Below, in pieces: positions 1 through 13,186 of a stretch of 64,000 nt of DNA. Where the stretch lies: positions 186,001 to 250,000 of the forward strand of contig NZ_LZSU01000019.1 of assembly GCF_001665575.1 (NCBI RefSeq), in the 5' to 3' direction. Made by a program: the position numbers and the translations under genes. Numbering within the stretch: the stretch's first letter is position 1; every line of letters begins with the position of its first letter. Source of the stretch: Mycobacterium sp. 852013-51886_SCH5428379. GTDB taxonomy: Bacteria > Actinomycetota > Actinomycetes > Mycobacteriales > Mycobacteriaceae. Below the pieces are notes generated by a model. The model made no database searches, was not told where the DNA came from, and saw only the letters and a program-made list of their open reading frames with translations.

Positions 1-206
1 ACCGCCGCGGTGGCCTTGACGGCGGGTTGTGCGGCGAACTGACCTGTGAGCTCCGCACCGGCCGGGAGACGCAGAGCGGTCACGATGAGGAAGACGCCGT
101 AGCCGGCGGCGACCAGCGCCGCGACGCCCCACAGTCGGACTGTCCGGGGGCGTGCGTACGGTGAGGGCGTGTCCGTCGCAGACGAGAAGCCGCCGATTGA
201 CGTCAT
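1..206 (-). CDS. N-terminus of a membrane protein, possibly lysoplasmalogenase (YhhN/TMEM86) family; runs off the window start
   Basis: An open minus-strand frame enters from the window edge. It encodes a short polar N-terminus and then one clear hydrophobic helix (LWGVAALVAAGYGVFLIVTA), followed by LRLPAGAELTGQ. The frame stays open from an ATG at 204-206, which would overlap the divergent esterase gene by 38 nt, so the true start may lie further in. In M. tuberculosis a YhhN-like membrane protein (Rv1401) stands next to lipH and lipI, and the esterase here is of that type. The family call rests on that synteny and on the helix pattern only. The rest of the gene lies outside the window. Confidence 0.45.
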   Translation of the reverse strand, partial: MTSIGGFSSATDTPSPYARPRTVRLWGVAALVAAGYGVFLIVTALRLPAGAELTGQFAAQPAVKATAA

Positions 207-1107
207 CCTGCAGAAGGTACTGGACGCCGTTCCGTTCCAGCTGTCGACCGACGAGGGGGTGGAGGTGGCGCGGCGCCGGCTGCGCGACCTGCCGAGGCGG
301 CCGGTGCATCCGGAGGTGACCACCGAGGACCGCGTGATCCCCGGGCCCGCAGGCGATCTCGGCGTGCGGATCTACCGTCCTCCCGCGGCGGGCGATCGGC
401 CGCCGGTGGTGGTGTACTTCCACGGCGGCGGCTTCGCCGTCGGAGACCTGGACACCCACGACGGCACCTGCCGCGAACACGCCGTCGGTGCGGCAGCCGT
501 GGTCGTCTCGGTCGATTACCGGCTGGCCCCCGAACATCCCTACCCGGCAGCCGTCGAGGACGCGTGGGCGGCGACGCAGTGGGTGGCCGACCACGCAGAC
601 GAACTGGGCGCCGATGCCGGGCGCCTGGCGCTGGCCGGCGATTCGGCGGGCGGCAACCTGGCGGCGGTGATCTCCCAGCGCGCCCGCGCGGCCGGCCGAC
701 CCGCCATCGCGTTCCAACTGCTGTGGTATCCGGCGACGATGTGGGACGAGTCGCTGCCGTCGTATGCCGAGAACGCCGCCGCCCCTGTGCTCGACCGCGC
801 CGCGATCCTGGCCTTCTCCCAGTGGTATGCGTCCGACGCCGACTTCACCGATCCGGAACTCGCTCCCGGCCGCGCCTCGGATTTCGCGGGCCTGCCGCCG
901 GCGTACGTGGCGGTCGCCGGCCACGATCCGCTGCGCGACGACGGGGTGCGCTACGCCGAACTGCTCGCCGACGCGGGAGTACCCGTCGAACTGCACAACG
1001 CGACCACCCTGGTTCACGGCTATCTCGGCTACTCCGGCGTCGTCCCGGCGGCCACCGAGGCGACCGAGCGCGGGCTGGCCGCATTGCGCTCGGCCCTGCA
1101 CCCCTGA
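169..1107 (+). CDS. alpha/beta-hydrolase esterase, hormone-sensitive-lipase family (LipH/LipI-like)
   Basis: A predicted 312-aa cytosolic carboxylesterase that hydrolyses short acyl esters. It carries the family IV signature: oxyanion-hole HGGG at residues 85-88, nucleophile elbow GDSAGG with Ser159, acid Asp253 in GHDPLRDDG and catalytic His283 in LVHGY. Length fits the 300-320 aa family. The start is a GTG, chosen because the first residues (PPIDVILQKVLDAVP) already match the cap helix of LipH/LipI proteins. A flavin monooxygenase follows after 26 nt on the same strand, so the two may be co-transcribed; an esterase beside a Baeyer-Villiger enzyme suggests ketone-to-ester-to-acid breakdown, which is inference. 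Natural substrate unknown. Confidence 0.85.
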   Translation: MSVADEKPPIDVILQKVLDAVPFQLSTDEGVEVARRRLRDLPRRPVHPEVTTEDRVIPGPAGDLGVRIYRPPAAGDRPPVVVYFHGGGFAVGDLDTHDGTCREHAVGAAAVVVSVDYRLAPEHPYPAAVEDAWAATQWVADHADELGADAGRLALAGDSAGGNLAAVISQRARAAGRPAIAFQLLWYPATMWDESLPSYAENAAAPVLDRAAILAFSQWYASDADFTDPELAPGRASDFAGLPPAYVAVAGHDPLRDDGVRYAELLADAGVPVELHNATTLVHGYLGYSGVVPAATEATERGLAALRSALHP

Positions 1108-1133
1108 GGCCGCACGCCATCTAGAGTGCGAAC

Positions 1134-2621
1134 ATGAGCGCCTTGACAACACCCGATGTCGAAACGCTGGTCGTCGGCGCCGGGTTCTCCGGCATCGGCG
1201 CCGGGATACTGCTGGACCGAGCCGGCTTCGGTGACTATCTGCTGGTCGAGGCGGGCCCCGAGGCCGGCGGCACCTGGTACTGGAACAGCTATCCCGGCAT
1301 CGGCGTCGACATCCCGTCGTACTCCTACCAGTTCTCCTTCGAACAGAACCCGGACTGGACGCGCACCTACGCGCGCGGAGGCGAGCTCAAGCGCTACGCC
1401 GACCACTGCATCGACAAGTACGGGCTGCGGTCCCGAATCCGCTTCGGCACCACCGTCGTCGCCGCATCCTTCGACACCGCCGCGAACGTCTGGCGTATCG
1501 AGCTCGACAGCGGAGAGGCCCTCACCGCGCGCTACCTGATCAACGGCAGCGGTCCGCTCAACGTGCCGAAACTGCCCGACATCGATGGCGTCGACACGTT
1601 CGCCGGGGTGACCATGCACACCGCCCGCTGGGACCACGGCCAGGACCTCACCGGAAAGCGGGTGGCCATCGTCGGCACCGGCGCCTCGGCGGTCCAGGTG
1701 ATCCCCGAGATCGCGCCCGCCGTCGAGCGGCTCACCGTCTTCCAGCGCACGCCGATCTGGTGCTTCCCGAAGTTCGACGTACCGCTGCCGGCCGCGGCCC
1801 GCCGGGCGGCCCGGCTCCCCGGCGCTCAGGCCGTGCAGCGGCTGCTGAGCCAGGCCTACGTCGAGCTGACGTTCCCCGTCACGGCGCAGTACGCGAGCTA
1901 CTTCCCGCTCGGCCGGCTCACCGAACGGATGGGCCGCAACTATCTGCGCCGCGAGGTGCGGGACCCGCAGGTCCGGGACAAGCTGACCCCGCGCTACGCG
2001 GTCGGCTGCAAACGGCCCGGGTTCCACAACTCGTACCTGTCCACCTACAACCGCGACAACGTCGAGCTCGTCACCGCACCCATCGAGAAGATCACCGGCG
2101 CCGGCGTCGCCACCGGGGACGGCGGTTTCCACGACGCCGACGTGCTGATCCTGGCCACCGGGTTCAAGGTCATGGACGTCGACGCGGTGCCGTTCACCGT
2201 GACCAACGGCGACGGCGACACCCTCAGCACCTTCTGGGAGCAGCACCGGATGCAGGCCTACGAAGGGGTCAGCATCCCGGGCTTCCCGAACTTCTTCACG
2301 GTGATGGGACCGTACGGCTACGTCGGCTCGTCGTACTTCGCGCTGATCGAGGCCCAGGTGGGCCACATCATCCGCTGCCTTGCCGAGGCGCGGCGTCGTG
2401 GTGTCCCCAAAGTCGAGGTCACCGCCGAAGCCAACGACCGCTACTTCGCCGAGATGATGCGCAAACGGCACACCCAGATCTTCTGGCAGCCCAGCTGCGG
2501 ACAGGCCAACAGCTACTACTTCGACTCGAACGGCGACGTGCCGCTACGCCGGGCCACAACCGTCGAGGCGTACTGGCGCAGCCGCCGATTCCCGCTCGAC
2601 GACTACGCCTTCATCAACTAG
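1134..2621 (+). CDS. Baeyer-Villiger-type flavin monooxygenase
   Basis: A 495-aa FAD/NADPH monooxygenase expected to insert oxygen next to a carbonyl, or to oxidise heteroatoms. The N-terminal Rossmann motif VVGAGFSGIGAG (about residues 13-24) binds FAD. The BVMO fingerprint FAGVTMHTARW starts near residue 156 and a second nucleotide motif, VAIVGTGASA, lies near 180. GGTWYWNSYPGIGVDIPSY is also typical of the class. It is the likely counterpart of Rv1393c, which also neighbours metK in M. tuberculosis. It converges on metK with only 3 nt between the stop codons. Substrate not predictable; the adjacent esterase could process an ester product. Confidence 0.85.
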   Translation: MSALTTPDVETLVVGAGFSGIGAGILLDRAGFGDYLLVEAGPEAGGTWYWNSYPGIGVDIPSYSYQFSFEQNPDWTRTYARGGELKRYADHCIDKYGLRSRIRFGTTVVAASFDTAANVWRIELDSGEALTARYLINGSGPLNVPKLPDIDGVDTFAGVTMHTARWDHGQDLTGKRVAIVGTGASAVQVIPEIAPAVERLTVFQRTPIWCFPKFDVPLPAAARRAARLPGAQAVQRLLSQAYVELTFPVTAQYASYFPLGRLTERMGRNYLRREVRDPQVRDKLTPRYAVGCKRPGFHNSYLSTYNRDNVELVTAPIEKITGAGVATGDGGFHDADVLILATGFKVMDVDAVPFTVTNGDGDTLSTFWEQHRMQAYEGVSIPGFPNFFTVMGPYGYVGSSYFALIEAQVGHIIRCLAEARRRGVPKVEVTAEANDRYFAEMMRKRHTQIFWQPSCGQANSYYFDSNGDVPLRRATTVEAYWRSRRFPLDDYAFIN

Positions 2622-2624
2622 GAC

Positions 2625-3833
<1,209 letters not shown>

Positions 3834-3964
3834 AGTGCCATCCTTCTTCTTTCGAATCATTGCCCGATGAAATTTGTTAGCCAGCCGAATCGTATCGGGG
3901 CTCCGTAGCACCTAAGCGCCTACCCGGCCGGCGCGCAAGCTTTTGGCGCGGACATTCGTCAGCG

Positions 3965-5221
3965 CTACCGGTCTACCGGCACGGTGCGCAGGAATCCCCC
4001 GACCGCATCGACGATACGGCTGGCCATCAGCGTCTTCGACTCGTGCTCCAACGCCACCTCGGTGCCGTCGGCCCCCAGCAGCCAGCCGTCGTTGCTGTCG
4101 ACCTCGAACGCCCGATTCTCCCCAACCGCATTCACGACGAGTAGATCACAACCCTTGCGCTTCAGCTTGGCGCGGGCGTGGAACAGCACATCCCCGTTGG
4201 CGTCCCCGGTCTCCGCGGCGAAGCCGACGATGGCCCGCATGTTCGGCAGCTGGCCGTCGGACCGCGCGCGAACAGTGCCGGCGAGGATGTCGTCTGTGCG
4301 GGTCAGCTCGATCCCGGGTGCCGCCTCGTCGGGGTCGGCGGACTTCTTGATCTTGCTGGTGGCGAGGTGCTTGGGCCGGAAATCGGCCACCGCGGCCGCC
4401 ATCACCAGGACGTGCGCGTCGGGGGCGTGCTTGGAGACCGCGTCGCGCAGCTGGGCGGCCGAACCGATGCGGACCACCTCGACCCCTGCGGGGTCGATCA
4501 GCCCCGCGGTGTTGCCTGCGATCAGGGTGACGTCGGCGCCGCGCTGGGCCATAACCCGGGCCACCGCGTACCCCTGCTTACCGGAGCTGCGATTGCCGAT
4601 GAACCGGACCGGGTCGATGGGTTCCCGGGTGCCGCCGGCGGTCACCAGCGCCTTGACGCCGGACAGGTCGTAGGGCAGCGCGTCGGGACGGGCCAGCAGC
4701 AGCTGGGACAGGGTGGTGATCTCCTCGGCCTCCGGCAGCCGGCCCGCGCCGCTGTCGGCGCCGGTGAGCCTGCCGGCCGCGGGTTCGAGGACCACCGCGC
4801 CACGGCGACGCAGCGTCGCCACGTTCTCGACGGTGGCGGGATGGAACCACATCTCGGTGTGCATGGCCGGCGCGAACAGCACCGGGCAGCGGGCCGTGAG
4901 CAGGGTCGCGGTCAGCAGGTCGTCGGCACGGCCGGCGACGGCGCGGGCGAGTAGATCGGCGGTGGCGGGGGCGACGACGACGAGGTCGGCGCCCTGACCG
5001 ATCCGCACGTGCGGCACCTCGTGGACGTCGTCCCAGACACCGGTGTGCACCGGGTTACCGGACAGCGCCTCGAAGGTGGCGGCGCCGACGAAGCGCAGCG
5101 CCGATTCGGTGGGTAGCACCCGAACCGAATGGCCGGCCTCGGCGAGCTGGCGGACCAGCGTGCACGCCTTGTAGGCGGCGATGCCTCCGGCGACGCCGAC
5201 GATGATCCGCTTGCGGTCCAC
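3965..5221 (-). CDS. coaBC: bifunctional phosphopantothenoylcysteine decarboxylase / phosphopantothenate-cysteine ligase
   Basis: A 418-aa fused enzyme of coenzyme A synthesis. The CoaC half (about residues 1-180) is an FMN flavoprotein: it opens with IIVGVAGGIAAYKA and carries VVVAPATADLLA and PAMHTEMW, the mycobacterial form of the PxMNxxMW motif. The CoaB half begins near ALVTAGGTREPIDPVRFIGN with the NRSSGKQG nucleotide-binding stretch. It starts 9 nt after rpoZ, so the two are almost certainly co-transcribed, the same order as Rv1390-Rv1391. Confidence 0.96.
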   Translation of the reverse strand: MDRKRIIVGVAGGIAAYKACTLVRQLAEAGHSVRVLPTESALRFVGAATFEALSGNPVHTGVWDDVHEVPHVRIGQGADLVVVAPATADLLARAVAGRADDLLTATLLTARCPVLFAPAMHTEMWFHPATVENVATLRRRGAVVLEPAAGRLTGADSGAGRLPEAEEITTLSQLLLARPDALPYDLSGVKALVTAGGTREPIDPVRFIGNRSSGKQGYAVARVMAQRGADVTLIAGNTAGLIDPAGVEVVRIGSAAQLRDAVSKHAPDAHVLVMAAAVADFRPKHLATSKIKKSADPDEAAPGIELTRTDDILAGTVRARSDGQLPNMRAIVGFAAETGDANGDVLFHARAKLKRKGCDLLVVNAVGENRAFEVDSNDGWLLGADGTEVALEHESKTLMASRIVDAVGGFLRTVPVDR

Positions 5222-5230
5222 TGCCGGAAG

Positions 5231-5551
5231 TTACTCGCCCTCGGTGTGCTCGAGCAGGTCCTCGTGGATCTCGCGCAGCGCGATCGACAGCGGCTTCTCC
5301 TGCAGACCGGGCTCGACCAGCGGGCCGACGTATTCGAGGATGCCGTCGCCGAGCTGGTTGTAGTAGTCGTTGATCTGGCGGGCACGCTTGGCGGCGTAGA
5401 TCACCAGGGCGTACTTGCTGGACGCGCGCGACAGCAACTCGTCGATGGGCGGGTTGGTGATGCCCAGCGGCGTGTCGTAGGCGCCTGCGGCCGAAGGATC
5501 GATGTCGAGGTCGTCCACGGCCAGCGGCGCGTCGGCGTGCGGGGTGCTCAC
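5231..5551 (-). CDS. rpoZ: RNA polymerase omega subunit
   Basis: A 106-aa omega subunit, which helps assemble the RNA polymerase core by binding beta-prime. The conserved core is [20 protein letters not shown] followed by [16 protein letters not shown], and the acidic C-terminus ends HTEGE. GTG at 5549-5551 is preferred over an upstream ATG because a strong AGGAG ribosome-binding site stands 8 nt before it and the resulting length matches mycobacterial omega (about 110 aa). It lies between gmk (52 nt upstream) and coaBC (9 nt downstream). Confidence 0.95.
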   Translation of the reverse strand: MSTPHADAPLAVDDLDIDPSAAGAYDTPLGITNPPIDELLSRASSKYALVIYAAKRARQINDYYNQLGDGILEYVGPLVEPGLQEKPLSIALREIHEDLLEHTEGE

Positions 5552-5603
5552 TAAGAAGTCTCCTGGCGGTTTTGAGTGCAAGATCGGGCGTGCGACGGTC
5601 GTA

Positions 5604-6179
5604 TCAGCCGTGGCCCACCAGCAAGGATACCAACTCTGAGCAGGCGAATTCCAACTGGCGATTCACGACGACCTCGTCGAACGCGTTCTGGGCGGCCAGT
5701 TCCGTGCGGGCAGTGGCCAACCGGCGGGCGATCACCTCGTCGGTTTCGGTGCCGCGGCCGCGCAGCCGCTGCTCGAGGACGTCCCAGCTGGGCGGGGCGA
5801 GGAAGACGGTCGTGGCCTCGGGCATCGCGGTTTTGACCGCGACCGCCCCGGCCAGGTCGACCTCGATGAGCACCGGGCGACCGGCGGCCATCGCCTCCCG
5901 GACCGGTTGGGCCGGGGTGCCCGAGCGGTGCAGACCCCCGTGGATGTCGGCCCATTCCAGCAGCGCGCCGTGGTCGATCAGTTCCTGGAACCGCGCGGGC
6001 GTGACGAACGTGTAATCGACGCCGTCCACCTCACCGGGACGCGGGGCCCTGGTCGTGGCCGAGACGCTGAAATACAGGTCGGGGATCCGTTCGCGCAGGC
6101 AGCGCACGACAGTGGACTTCCCGACGGCTGAGGGGCCGGACAGGACGATGACCCGTCCGACCCCCCGGCCGGCGCTCAA
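5604..6179 (-). CDS. gmk: guanylate kinase
   Basis: A 191-aa kinase phosphorylating GMP to GDP. The P-loop is [11 protein letters not shown] near residues 13-23. GMP-binding features follow: [17 protein letters not shown] and the [10 protein letters not shown] segment, then [10 protein letters not shown]. It starts 10 nt after the mihF stop, the conserved mycobacterial arrangement (Rv1388-Rv1389). Length is slightly below the roughly 208 aa of M. tuberculosis Gmk, the difference being at the N-terminus. Confidence 0.96.
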   Translation of the reverse strand: MSAGRGVGRVIVLSGPSAVGKSTVVRCLRERIPDLYFSVSATTRAPRPGEVDGVDYTFVTPARFQELIDHGALLEWADIHGGLHRSGTPAQPVREAMAAGRPVLIEVDLAGAVAVKTAMPEATTVFLAPPSWDVLEQRLRGRGTETDEVIARRLATARTELAAQNAFDEVVVNRQLEFACSELVSLLVGHG

Positions 6180-6189
6180 GCGTGCGCGC

Positions 6190-6507
6190 CTAGGACTGGT
6201 CGAACTTCTCGAGCAGCGCCTTGCGCTGGCGGTCGCCCAGACCGCGCAGGCGGCGGGTGGGGGCGATCTCGAGTTCGGTCATGATCTCCTGCGCCTTGAC
6301 CTTGCCGACCTTGGGCAACGCCTCCAGCAATGCGGAGACCTTCATCTTGCCCAGGACTTCGTCGGTCTCGGCGTCCTGGAGTACCTGCTTGAGGTTGGTG
6401 CCGCCGCGCTTCAACCGATCTTTGAGCTCGGCACGCGCTCGACGTGCGGCAGCAGCCTTCTCCAACGCTGCCGCGCGCTGTTCGTCGGTCAACTGGGGAA
6501 GGGCCAC
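6190..6507 (-). CDS. mihF: mycobacterial integration host factor, nucleoid-associated protein
   Basis: A 105-aa DNA-binding protein of the actinobacterial IHF type, unrelated in sequence to proteobacterial IHF. An N-terminal helix rich in Ala, Arg and Glu ([20 protein letters not shown]) leads to the S13-like helix-two-turn-helix region ([17 protein letters not shown]) and a basic C-terminus ([18 protein letters not shown]). GTG at 6505-6507 is chosen: it follows a GGAGG ribosome-binding site and gives the standard 105 residues. It heads the gmk-rpoZ-coaBC-metK series, preceded by a leader of about 280 nt. In M. tuberculosis PE15 and PPE20 lie between mihF and pyrF; neither is here. Confidence 0.95.
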   Translation of the reverse strand: MALPQLTDEQRAAALEKAAAARRARAELKDRLKRGGTNLKQVLQDAETDEVLGKMKVSALLEALPKVGKVKAQEIMTELEIAPTRRLRGLGDRQRKALLEKFDQS

Positions 6508-6555
6508 GGGGTTCCTCCGTCTCTGGCGATTCTCTCGACCATCTTTTTCTGTCTC

Positions 6556-6572
6556 GGCTGGTAGAACCAGCC
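6556..6572 (-). promoter_or_regulatory. hairpin in the mihF leader
   Basis: GGCTGGT at 6556-6562 pairs perfectly with ACCAGCC at 6566-6572 across a 3-nt loop. It sits about 50 nt upstream of the mihF start, probably within the 5' untranslated region. On the mihF strand it is followed by an A-rich, not U-rich, stretch, so it is not a standard terminator. It could affect leader stability; function not shown. Confidence 0.35.
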
Positions 6573-6786
6573 AGCGACGACGACCGTACCCACGCTGCCC
6601 GACGAACGCTAACCCCACCCCCGCGTTTCCGGATCAAAAGCCCAGCGTGTAGGGCCATCGACGGGCGATGCCGACGGGCGCGTCGGAACTCGGCCGCGAC
6701 CGGTCCGGGACCGGGTTGGTCGGCGATACCCCTGTACACCAGGGCTTTTGGACCGCACGCGGGCAGAATCACCGCTCACTTGCGCT

Positions 6787-6838
6787 CTCGACCCCTGGTC
6801 GAGGGTTCGGTGGTCGAGGGGCAAACTTAAATTTTGCC
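6787..6838 (-). terminator. tandem hairpins after the pyr operon, probable transcription end
   Basis: Two short hairpins follow the last pyr-operon gene in its direction of transcription. GGCAAA/TTTGCC (6820-6825 with 6833-6838) encloses an AT-rich loop. CTCGACC/GGTCGAG (6787-6793 with 6797-6803) has a 3-nt loop. Neither has a long U-run, which is common for mycobacterial terminators. Confidence 0.4.
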
Positions 6839-6862
6839 TGGTCACGGCGTGTCGCGTGTCGG

Positions 6863-7354
6863 CTACCGCTTGATCTCGACGAGCAGCACCCACGAATTCG
6901 CCGACGCCGAGACGAACCCCGCGACGGTCGAGGCGGTCACCCAGAACAGCCCACCGCCCCACTGGGCGAGCAACGAGGCGCCGGCGACGATCAGCAGGAC
7001 CGAGGGGATCAGCAGGAACATCAGCGTGTACACCCGGAAGTGCAGCGGACGGCCCCGGCCCTGATGCCGGCCGGCCCACAGCGATCCGGCCACCATCGCC
7101 AGACCGAGGCCCGCCAATTCGGCCGCCACCACCGCGCTCGACTGACCGGGGGTGGCGAGGAACACGGTGACCAGCAGGATCGAGATCGTCAGCGACAGTG
7201 TGGCGGCCGCGCGGGCGGGCACACCGGGGTGTGCCAGCACGTCGGACAGGTTCAGCGACAGCCCGACGAACAGCAGCCCGGCCAGCGCCGCCGCTCCGCC
7301 GCCGACGGTCTGGGCGAAGTCCGACCAGGCGGCGACGTCGTAGGCGGCGGTCAC
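6863..7354 (-). CDS. small multi-pass membrane protein at the end of the pyr operon
   Basis: A 163-aa protein with about five hydrophobic helices: [35 protein letters not shown], an Ala/Val-rich helix near residues 70-90, [18 protein letters not shown] and a last helix containing [15 protein letters not shown]. Its ATG overlaps the pyrF stop by 4 nt, so it is translationally coupled to pyrimidine synthesis genes. No catalytic motif is visible and I do not recognise a named family. A transport or membrane-modulating role is possible but unsupported. Confidence 0.75.
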   Translation of the reverse strand: MTAAYDVAAWSDFAQTVGGGAAALAGLLFVGLSLNLSDVLAHPGVPARAAATLSLTISILLVTVFLATPGQSSAVVAAELAGLGLAMVAGSLWAGRHQGRGRPLHFRVYTLMFLLIPSVLLIVAGASLLAQWGGGLFWVTASTVAGFVSASANSWVLLVEIKR

Positions 7355-8178
7355 GCCAGGTATCCGACGGCGTCGCGCAGCCGGTCCGCCGCGTCGCGCA
7401 GCGCCGTCACGTCCGGTCCGCAGCGCAGCACCTCGCGCGACACCGTCGGCAACAGCTGACCTGGGCGTGCCCCGCCGAGGCCGCCCAGCGCATCCGGACG
7501 CCCGCCCTGGGCCCCCACCCCGGGCACCAGCACCGGGCCGCCCAGCGCGCTGACATCGGGGGGTTCGGCCACCGTGGCGCCGACCACCACCCCCACCGAC
7601 CCGGGGCCCGGGGCCGCGGCGTTGACGGCGGCGGCGGCGTCGACGACGCTCTGCGCGACCGTGCGCTCATCCACGTGGGCCCGCTGCACCGACGCACCCT
7701 CCGGATTGGACGTCGCGGCCAGCACGAACACCCCGCGCCCGTGCGCGGCGGCGGTGTCGAGAAGTGGCGTCAGCGCGCCGAAGCCCAGATACGGCGATGC
7801 GGTCACCGCATCGGCGGCCAACGGCGACTCCCCCGCCCACGCCTGGGCGTAGGCGGCCATGGTCGAGCCGATGTCACCCCGTTTGGCGTCGGCGAGCACC
7901 AGCACCCCCTCCGACCGGAATGCGGCGATGGTCCGTTCGAGCACCGCGAACCCCGCCGAGCCGTACGCCTCGAAAAACGCGATCTGGGGTTTGACGATCG
8001 CGAATCCCGCGAACGCCTCCACACACGTCTCGCAGAACCGGCTCAGGCCGTCGGCGCCGACCGGCAGCCCCCACGCGGTGAGCAGCTCCGGGTGCGGGTC
8101 GATGCCCGGGCACAGCGGGCCGCGGCGGGAGACCGCGTCAGCGAGCCGCGCCCCGAAGCCGGCCCCCGCCCCGGGCAC
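7351..8178 (-). CDS. pyrF: orotidine 5'-phosphate decarboxylase (actinobacterial type 2)
   Basis: A 275-aa TIM-barrel enzyme decarboxylating OMP to UMP, the last step of pyrimidine synthesis. [13 protein letters not shown] near the N-terminus, [12 protein letters not shown] and the active-site [18 protein letters not shown] identify the PyrF-2 subfamily. GTG at 8176-8178 is chosen because it starts 2 nt after the carB stop and gives the usual length of about 274 aa; the longer open frame would run deep into carB. It ends in a 4-nt overlap with the downstream membrane-protein gene. Confidence 0.95.
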   Translation of the reverse strand: MPGAGAGFGARLADAVSRRGPLCPGIDPHPELLTAWGLPVGADGLSRFCETCVEAFAGFAIVKPQIAFFEAYGSAGFAVLERTIAAFRSEGVLVLADAKRGDIGSTMAAYAQAWAGESPLAADAVTASPYLGFGALTPLLDTAAAHGRGVFVLAATSNPEGASVQRAHVDERTVAQSVVDAAAAVNAAAPGPGSVGVVVGATVAEPPDVSALGGPVLVPGVGAQGGRPDALGGLGGARPGQLLPTVSREVLRCGPDVTALRDAADRLRDAVGYLA

Positions 8179-8180
8179 CG

Positions 8181-11522
<3,342 letters not shown>

Positions 11523-12650
11523 CTAGCGCTCCTCCCCCGACATCACCTTGACGAACTGGTCGAACAGATAGTTGGCGTCGCGCGGGCCCGCCGCCGCCTC
11601 CGGGTGGTACTGCACCGAGAAGGCCCGCCCGTCAACGAGTTTCACGCCCTCCACAGTGCCGTCGTTGGCGCAGGTGTGGCTGACGATCGCCTCGCCGAAC
11701 GGGGTGTCGAATACCTCGCCGGCCTCACCTTCGAGCGCGAATCCGTGGTTCTGCGCGGTGATCGCGACCGAGCCGGTCGCATGGTCCATCACCGGAATGT
11801 TGATCCCGCGGTGGCCGAAGGTCATCTTGTACGTCGAGCGGCCCAGCGCCCGGCCCAGGATCTGGTTGCCGAAACAGATACCGAACAACGGGATCCCGGC
11901 CGCCAGCACCTCGCGGGTGACCGCGACGGCGTGATCGGCCGTCGCCGGATCGCCGGGACCGTTGGACAGGAACACCCCGTCGGGACGCAGATCGGCGATC
12001 TGGTCGAAGGTCGTGGTCGCGGGCAGCACGTGGCTGCGGATGCCACGGCGGGCGAAGTTGCGCGGCGTGTTGGTCTTGATGCCGAGGTCGATCGCGGCCA
12101 CCGTGAACCGCGCGTCGCCGTCCGGATCGACGACGTAGGCGGTCGGCGTGGTCACCGCGCCCGCGAGGTCGGCGCCCAGCATGCCCGGCTGGTCGCGGAC
12201 CCGGGCCAGCAGTTCCTCGGGGTCGGCCAGCGCATCGCCGGAGAACACCCCGGCCTTCATCGAACCGCGGGTGCGCAGATGCCGCACCAGGGCACGGGTG
12301 TCGATGCCGGCGATCCCGACGATGCCCTGGCGGACCAGCTCGTCGTCGAGGGTTCCGGTGGCGCGCCAGTTCGACGCCCGCGGGGACGGGTCACGCACCG
12401 CGTAGCCGGCGACCCAGATCCGGTCGTCGCGGCTCTCACCGTCTTCGGCGTTCCAGCCGGTGTTGCCGATCTGTGGGGCGGTGGCCACCACGATCTGCCC
12501 GTAATAGCTGGGATCGGTCAATGTCTCCTGATACCCGGACATCCCGGTGGAGAACACGGCCTCGCCGAGTGTCTGCCCGATCGCGCCGAACGGGACGCCG
12601 GTGAACGTCCGGCCATCCTCCAGGATCAGCAGGGCCCTGCTGTTCGTCAC
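11523..12650 (-). CDS. carA: carbamoyl-phosphate synthase small subunit (glutaminase)
   Basis: A 375-aa subunit that releases ammonia from glutamine and channels it to CarB. The N-terminal domain contains [20 protein letters not shown]. The class I glutamine amidotransferase domain has the nucleophile Cys in [15 protein letters not shown], and the His-Glu pair in [10 protein letters not shown] completes the triad. GTG at 12648-12650 is chosen for its 4-nt overlap with the upstream stop and its match to the family length; the frame extends upstream only as shadow. Stop and carB start are contiguous. Confidence 0.97.
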   Translation of the reverse strand: MTNSRALLILEDGRTFTGVPFGAIGQTLGEAVFSTGMSGYQETLTDPSYYGQIVVATAPQIGNTGWNAEDGESRDDRIWVAGYAVRDPSPRASNWRATGTLDDELVRQGIVGIAGIDTRALVRHLRTRGSMKAGVFSGDALADPEELLARVRDQPGMLGADLAGAVTTPTAYVVDPDGDARFTVAAIDLGIKTNTPRNFARRGIRSHVLPATTTFDQIADLRPDGVFLSNGPGDPATADHAVAVTREVLAAGIPLFGICFGNQILGRALGRSTYKMTFGHRGINIPVMDHATGSVAITAQNHGFALEGEAGEVFDTPFGEAIVSHTCANDGTVEGVKLVDGRAFSVQYHPEAAAGPRDANYLFDQFVKVMSGEER

Positions 12651-13186
12651 GCTACTTCCTCCAGCCAGCGGTCGTATTGAGTGCGGTCGTCGCCGCGGAA
12701 CCCGGTGTCGATCTCGGTGCCCGACGGCAGACGCCACCGGATCGCCAGGATCCCTTCGTGCGGCTCGGTGTTACCCCGAGTCGCTGGGCTCCTGCCCCCT
12801 GGGACGACTTTCCCGACCATCCCGCGTTCGGTGCGGATGGCCGTCACCGAATCCGCGGGGATCCAGATCGGCCGGGCGCCGCTGCGCTGCACCATGATTC
12901 CCTCCGGATACCGGGTCAGCACCGCCTTGCACCGGTAACCCAGATCACCGACGGCGATGCGGTCGTGCCAGTTCGGCACCAGGGTGCTGCCGACGTACAG
13001 CCCCTTCATGCCGGGGATGACGGCCTGGCCGACGGTGTCGGGCAGCGGTGGCAGGGTGCCGATCAGTTCGATCTGCCGTTCGGCGCGGTGGCGCCATCCC
13101 CGCACCATGGCGCGGATCACCACGCCGATCAGCACCACGAGGATCGCCGCCATCACCAGCGACGTGACCAGCGTACCGGTGTTCAT
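12647..13186 (-). CDS. membrane-anchored PH-like domain protein of the pyr operon (Rv1382-like)
   Basis: A 179-aa protein with one N-terminal transmembrane helix ([21 protein letters not shown], about residues 6-26), a basic cytoplasmic linker ([10 protein letters not shown]), then a soluble beta-rich domain containing [17 protein letters not shown] and [14 protein letters not shown]. This pattern resembles bacterial PH-like domains. It overlaps pyrC and carA by 4 nt on each side, the same position as Rv1382. Why a membrane protein is coupled between pyrC and carA is unknown; it is sometimes annotated as a transporter, but a single helix argues against that. Confidence 0.8.
   Translation of the reverse strand: MNTGTLVTSLVMAAILVVLIGVVIRAMVRGWRHRAERQIELIGTLPPLPDTVGQAVIPGMKGLYVGSTLVPNWHDRIAVGDLGYRCKAVLTRYPEGIMVQRSGARPIWIPADSVTAIRTERGMVGKVVPGGRSPATRGNTEPHEGILAIRWRLPSGTEIDTGFRGDDRTQYDRWLEEVA

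Larger units (their letters stand above)
6508..6862. other. 355-bp intergenic region between mihF and the last gene of the pyr operon
   Basis: No credible gene: the open frames here are GC-rich shadow frames. The mihF-proximal part holds a 7-bp hairpin and should contain the mihF promoter. The part next to the membrane-protein gene holds two hairpins that could end the pyr transcript. A short AT-rich patch (about 6826-6835) is the only break in the GC-rich composition. Confidence 0.6.

Noticed and set aside
3834..3964. SAM or related riboswitch upstream of metK
   Set aside because: No hairpin set or core resembling SAM-I, SAM-II, SAM-IV or SAH riboswitches was found; only a normal ribosome-binding site.
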